Positions 43,946-45,681 of a stretch of 45,681 nucleotides of DNA are shown in pieces. The stretch covers positions 1 to 45,681 of the forward strand of contig MCGO01000266.1 in the NCBI GenBank assembly GCA_002104985.1, written 5' to 3'. Under the pieces are notes generated by a model that was not told where the DNA came from, did no database searches, and was given only the letters and a program-made list of their open reading frames with translations. Every line of letters starts with the position of its first letter. The first letter of the stretch is position 1. Position numbers and translations under genes: made by a program. This DNA is from Rhizoclosmatium globosum (Eukaryota; Chytridiomycota; Chytridiomycetes; Chytridiales; Chytriomycetaceae).

Positions 43946-45210
43946 ATGTTCTCGTTTGCACTTCTTTCCCGCGGATTCGCCACCGCATCCTCAGCCGCCA
44001 GTGCTGCGAAGCCCAAGGCGACGAGTGCTACCGCCACAGCCGCGGATGCAGCAAGTACGTGTTGTCCGAGTTTGAGTTTATTCTGACACTTACGCAAACC
44101 AACGAACCAACCAACAAACCAACGAACCAATCAAAACACAGAAACCCTCGCACGCCGCAAACTCCGACTTCTCGGCGCGCCGTCCGTTTCGCCGCCAAAG
44201 CGACCACTTTCTGCCTTCTTTTTTTTTCGGCGGACCGTCGCAAGGACTTGTCCGAATCGCCGTCGTTCAAGGCGCTCACCGGTCTGCCAAAGTCGGCCGC
44301 CATTGCGAAGGAACTCGGCTCGCTGTGGCGTCAGGCCGCGCCCTCCGTCAAGAAGGTGCTGACTTTTTGTTTGTTGTTGTTGTTGGTTGTGCGTCAAAAC
44401 TTGTCCGAACTCACTTGTTGAAAAAACAGCCTTACGAAGACAAGGTCGCTCAGGCAAACAAAGACTACGAAGCTGCGGTGAAGAAGTTTGTTGCCGCTCG
44501 TACTCCTCAAGACTTGATTCTGGAGCAGAAGCAACATGCCCTCAAGAAGGCACTCAACAAATCAACTACGAAAGTCATTGCCGATCCTAGTGCTCCAAAG
44601 AGACCTCTCTCAGCTTACATGTTGTATTCTCAGAAGCAGCGTGATCTTAAGCGTGGAACTGGATCAGCAGTCAAAGACGTTTCCTTGTTTAGCAAAGAAT
44701 GGAAAGCACTTTCTGCCGCGGACCAGAAGGTGAGCTGTCCAATTTCATTTGGAAACTTGATTATTACGCGTCACGTTCCGTGTTTTTGGATGGATTGACC
44801 TCTGACATCAACCATACAGCCATACCTCGATGAGGCCGCGAAACTTAAGGCCGCATACGATGCAGCGCAGAAGGCTTACTTGGCTGTGAGTGTGCTCTCT
44901 TCAATATTTTCACCAATTATTAACTTGTCCTCAGCGAACTGGAATCACCGAGATTAAAGCGTCCTTGACTAAAGACCTTGCCAGCGCAACAAAGGCTCCA
45001 AAGAAGACTGCAAAGAGAGCTTCCGCCAAGGTTGGCGTGAAGAAGGTTAGCACCAGACGCCCTGCCGTCAAGAAGCCTGCCAAGAAAGTCGTCACCAAGA
45101 AGACTGTTGCTGCAAAGAAAACTACTGTTGCCAAGAAGGCTGCTGCCGTCAAGAAGATTACTTCTGCCAAGAAGTCGCCTGTGGCCAAGAAGGCTGCTGC
45201 CAAGAAGTAA
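43946..45210 (+). CDS. Mitochondrial two-HMG-box protein (Abf2/TFAM type) with H1-like tail
   Basis: Exons 43946-44054, 44142-44355, 44430-44729, 44820-44885 and 44935-45210; about 321 residues. The N-terminus MFSFALLSRGFATASSAAS is a typical mitochondrial presequence. HMG box 1 runs SPPKRPLSAF...SADRRKDLSE...LGSLWRQAAPSVKKPYEDKV. Box 2 runs PSAPKRPLSAYMLYSQKQRD...FSKEWKALSAADQKPYLDEA. The last ~70 residues are Lys/Ala repeats (AKKTTVAKKAAAVKK and similar) like the tail of histone H1. TFAM/Abf2 proteins package and bend mitochondrial DNA. A T9 run at 44219-44227 inside box 1 is one base short of frame; ten Ts would restore it. This is most likely a homopolymer error. Confidence 0.85.
44092..44138. 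repeat. CCAA-rich simple repeat in intron 1 of the HMG gene
   Basis: ACCAACGAACCAACC-type units (CAAA/CCAA/CGAA tetramers) fill the second half of the 87-nt intron directly before its acceptor. Similar CCAA tracts precede the MED7, CPS and HMG start codons. Confidence 0.6.
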
Positions 45211-45377
45211 ATTCATTTAGTTTTGTGAATAGCTGAGATTTGTGTGTATTTCTTATGTTTTGGATCTATACATATTTAGCCACGTGCGGGTTTAGTTTTT
45301 GGCATGATGAATAGGATTTACTTTTTGAGTTCTTTATTTGTTCTCGTTCACCACGCCACCATAACAGATTGACACAA

Positions 45378-45681
45378 ATGGGCGATTCCGACACGGACAC
45401 CGACGAAGTGCTCTGTCTCGATTCGGACGGTGAGTACCGACCAGTGCCGAAAGTGAAACACACTCGCTCGTTCAAGAACCACGGACTTCAACGCCATCGC
45501 CATCGCCCACTCAAAGTTCAAGACGACGCTGTGATTGTCGTGCACGGATCAGACTCGGAAAGCGAGCCCGAACAAAGGCGAAAGGCGTCACCGTCAAAGA
45601 CTGTGTCGTCATTAAACTCAGTCACACGCCCTCGAATCAATCTGCCAATCACACGCAATGCCCTCCGCCCGTGTCCAGCTC
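45378..45681 (+). CDS. Start of an acidic Ser-rich protein, cut by the window end
   Basis: ATG at 45378 opens a frame that is still open at the last base (101 codons). The visible part is acidic with Ser-Asp clusters: MGDSDTDTDEVLCLDSDGE, then a basic HGLQRHRHRPLK, then AVIVVHGSDSESEPE and a Lys/Ser stretch. VLCLDSD and VIVVHGSDSESE both fit the hydrophobic-then-acidic pattern of SUMO-interacting motifs. No catalytic domain is visible yet. A GT at 45429 could be an intron donor but is not needed. Identity unknown. Confidence 0.55.
   Translation, partial: MGDSDTDTDEVLCLDSDGEYRPVPKVKHTRSFKNHGLQRHRHRPLKVQDDAVIVVHGSDSESEPEQRRKASPSKTVSSLNSVTRPRINLPITRNALRPCPA

Overview
The window is nuclear DNA from a fungus. 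Nearly every gene is split by short GT-AG introns (about 38-176 nt, mostly 45-60), and the gene content is eukaryotic: two Mediator subunits, a Golgi tethering subunit, XPA/Rad14, mitochondrial arginine-type carbamoyl phosphate synthetase, and a Sak1/CaMKK-type kinase. The combination of a TRP-like channel, PAQR receptors, arrestins and very compact intron-rich genes suggests an early-diverging, possibly chytrid, lineage. That placement is inference. I see no transposon, CRISPR array, rRNA or tRNA.

Layout. 0-2.3 kb: two decayed or unreadable coding regions, the second a recognisable F-box gene. 2.4-15 kb: SNF1-activating-type kinase, a Ser/Thr-rich single-pass protein, a DUF427 protein, a TRP-like cation channel, a Ser/Thr-rich single-pass protein ending in a SAM domain, and two unknown coding pieces. 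15-24 kb: arrestin-like SH3 protein, first XPA/Rad14 copy, a third Ser/Thr-rich single-pass protein, an unknown protein, and two tandem PAQR genes, one with a TGG-to-TAG stop. 24-33 kb: MED7, COG5, second XPA/Rad14 copy, CPS large subunit with a frame break near its end. 33-38 kb: a multi-pass TLC-like membrane protein, a secreted multi-copy peptide precursor, and an M3 oligopeptidase. 38-45.7 kb: MED31, an alpha-arrestin, a broken gene resembling fungal queuosine-salvage (DUF2419) proteins, a membrane-tailed thioredoxin, a mitochondrial double-HMG-box protein with a histone H1-like tail, and the start of an acidic protein that runs off the window.

The most exciting item is the precursor at 34672-35586. 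It has a signal peptide and seven copies of a 15-residue unit, NTMCWFRFCSMEHPE, each bracketed by Arg-Arg sites. This is the architecture of a Kex2-processed secreted peptide such as a pheromone or a cyclised RiPP. The unit carries a CWFRFC hexapeptide ring motif. The copies differ almost only by synonymous changes, so the peptide itself appears to be under selection. A divergent membrane protein and a convergent neuropeptidase-family oligopeptidase flank it.

Two general patterns matter to a user. Many genes are arranged head to head with only 31-62 bp between start codons. Several otherwise intact genes carry one-base frame breaks, often at homopolymer runs, which may be assembly errors rather than mutations. 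All gene models here were joined by hand from splice motifs, reading phase and family similarity recalled from memory; no database search was run.
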